Below, piece after piece: positions 5,074 through 5,210 of a stretch of DNA of 5,210 nucleotides. The position numbers and the translations under genes were made by a program. The notes below the pieces were generated by a model. That model saw only the letters and a program-made list of their open reading frames with translations. It made no database searches and was not told where the DNA came from. This DNA comes from Pseudomonadota bacterium (GTDB lineage Bacteria; Pseudomonadota; Alphaproteobacteria; Rhizobiales; Hyphomicrobiaceae), in contig JAEYYJ010000246.1 in NCBI GenBank assembly GCA_023430845.1, positions 1 to 5,210 of the forward strand. Direction: 5' to 3'. Within the stretch, counting starts at the first letter, position 1; each line of letters opens with the position of its first letter.

Positions 5074-5210
5074 ATGCGGCGTATCTATCTCGACTACAAT
5101 GCCAGTACGCCGATCAGCCACGGCCCCCGCATGGCCATGGTGCCTTATCTCGAGCACGCTTACGGCAATCCCTCGAGCCTGCATTGGGCCGGGCAACCCG
5201 CGCGCGCGGC
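5074..5210 (+). CDS. cysteine desulfurase (NifS/IscS family, class V aminotransferase), N-terminal 45 residues; 3' end outside window
   Basis: The ATG at 5074 is preceded by GGAAGGG (5059-5065). The visible N-terminus reads RRIYLDYNASTPI, the classical (I/V)YLDxNATTP opening of NifS/IscS proteins. YGNPSSLHWAGQPAR (30-44) follows, the conserved GNPSSxHxxGxxAR segment near the pyridoxal-phosphate site. These PLP enzymes remove sulfur from L-cysteine as an enzyme persulfide and hand it to Fe-S cluster assembly, thiolated tRNA or cofactor synthesis. The catalytic lysine and cysteine lie beyond the window edge, so activity and subtype cannot be judged. It is on the same strand 79 bp after the transglutaminase gene. 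No iscR, sufBCD or nif gene is visible in the window, so the pathway is open. Confidence 0.93.
   Translation, partial: MRRIYLDYNASTPISHGPRMAMVPYLEHAYGNPSSLHWAGQPARA

Overview
This 5.2 kb window is compact, GC-rich chromosomal DNA. Codon choice and the gene families (Tad-pilus CpaD tail, small acetyl-CoA-binding GNAT, YdjA-type nitroreductase, Tat-exported transglutaminase) suggest an alphaproteobacterium, most likely of the order Hyphomicrobiales (Rhizobiales). That placement is an inference from protein flavour; there is no rRNA or other marker gene here.

Left part (1-1226). The + strand opens with the last 68 codons of a CpaD-like Tad/Flp pilus assembly protein. It converges, with only 3 bp between stop codons, on a minus-strand pair: a 98-residue GNAT-type acetyltransferase (211-507) and the flavodoxin-like NAD(P)H:quinone oxidoreductase WrbA (624-1226). 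An 8-bp perfect inverted repeat lies in the gap between these two genes.

Middle part (1227-3009). A CrgA-type LysR regulator (1441-2355) is divergent from wrbA. It is followed on the same strand by a small YdjA-like nitroreductase (2434-3009). The arrangement flavoenzyme / LysR / flavoenzyme suggests a redox-stress (quinone or nitro-compound) module under one regulator. Both control regions carry perfect palindromes: 1310-1327 and 1418-1430 between wrbA and lysR, and 2360-2372 and 2401-2418 ahead of the nitroreductase. The four palindromes do not share a sequence, so they are not copies of one operator.

Right part (3010-5210). A 273-bp stretch without a confident gene (3010-3282) holds small hairpins and a possible decayed ComEC-like coding fragment. 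Then comes a translationally coupled pair: an exported TlpA/ResA-like thioredoxin with a WCEPC active site (3283-3882), and a Tat-exported protein with a transglutaminase-like Cys-His-Asp triad (3879-4994). They overlap by the 4 bases ATGA. The window ends in the first 45 codons of a NifS/IscS-type cysteine desulfurase (5074 onward) on the same strand. The thioredoxin/transglutaminase/cysteine desulfurase order is the least familiar part of the window and the best candidate for an undescribed functional unit. I see no mobile element, CRISPR array, tRNA or rRNA.
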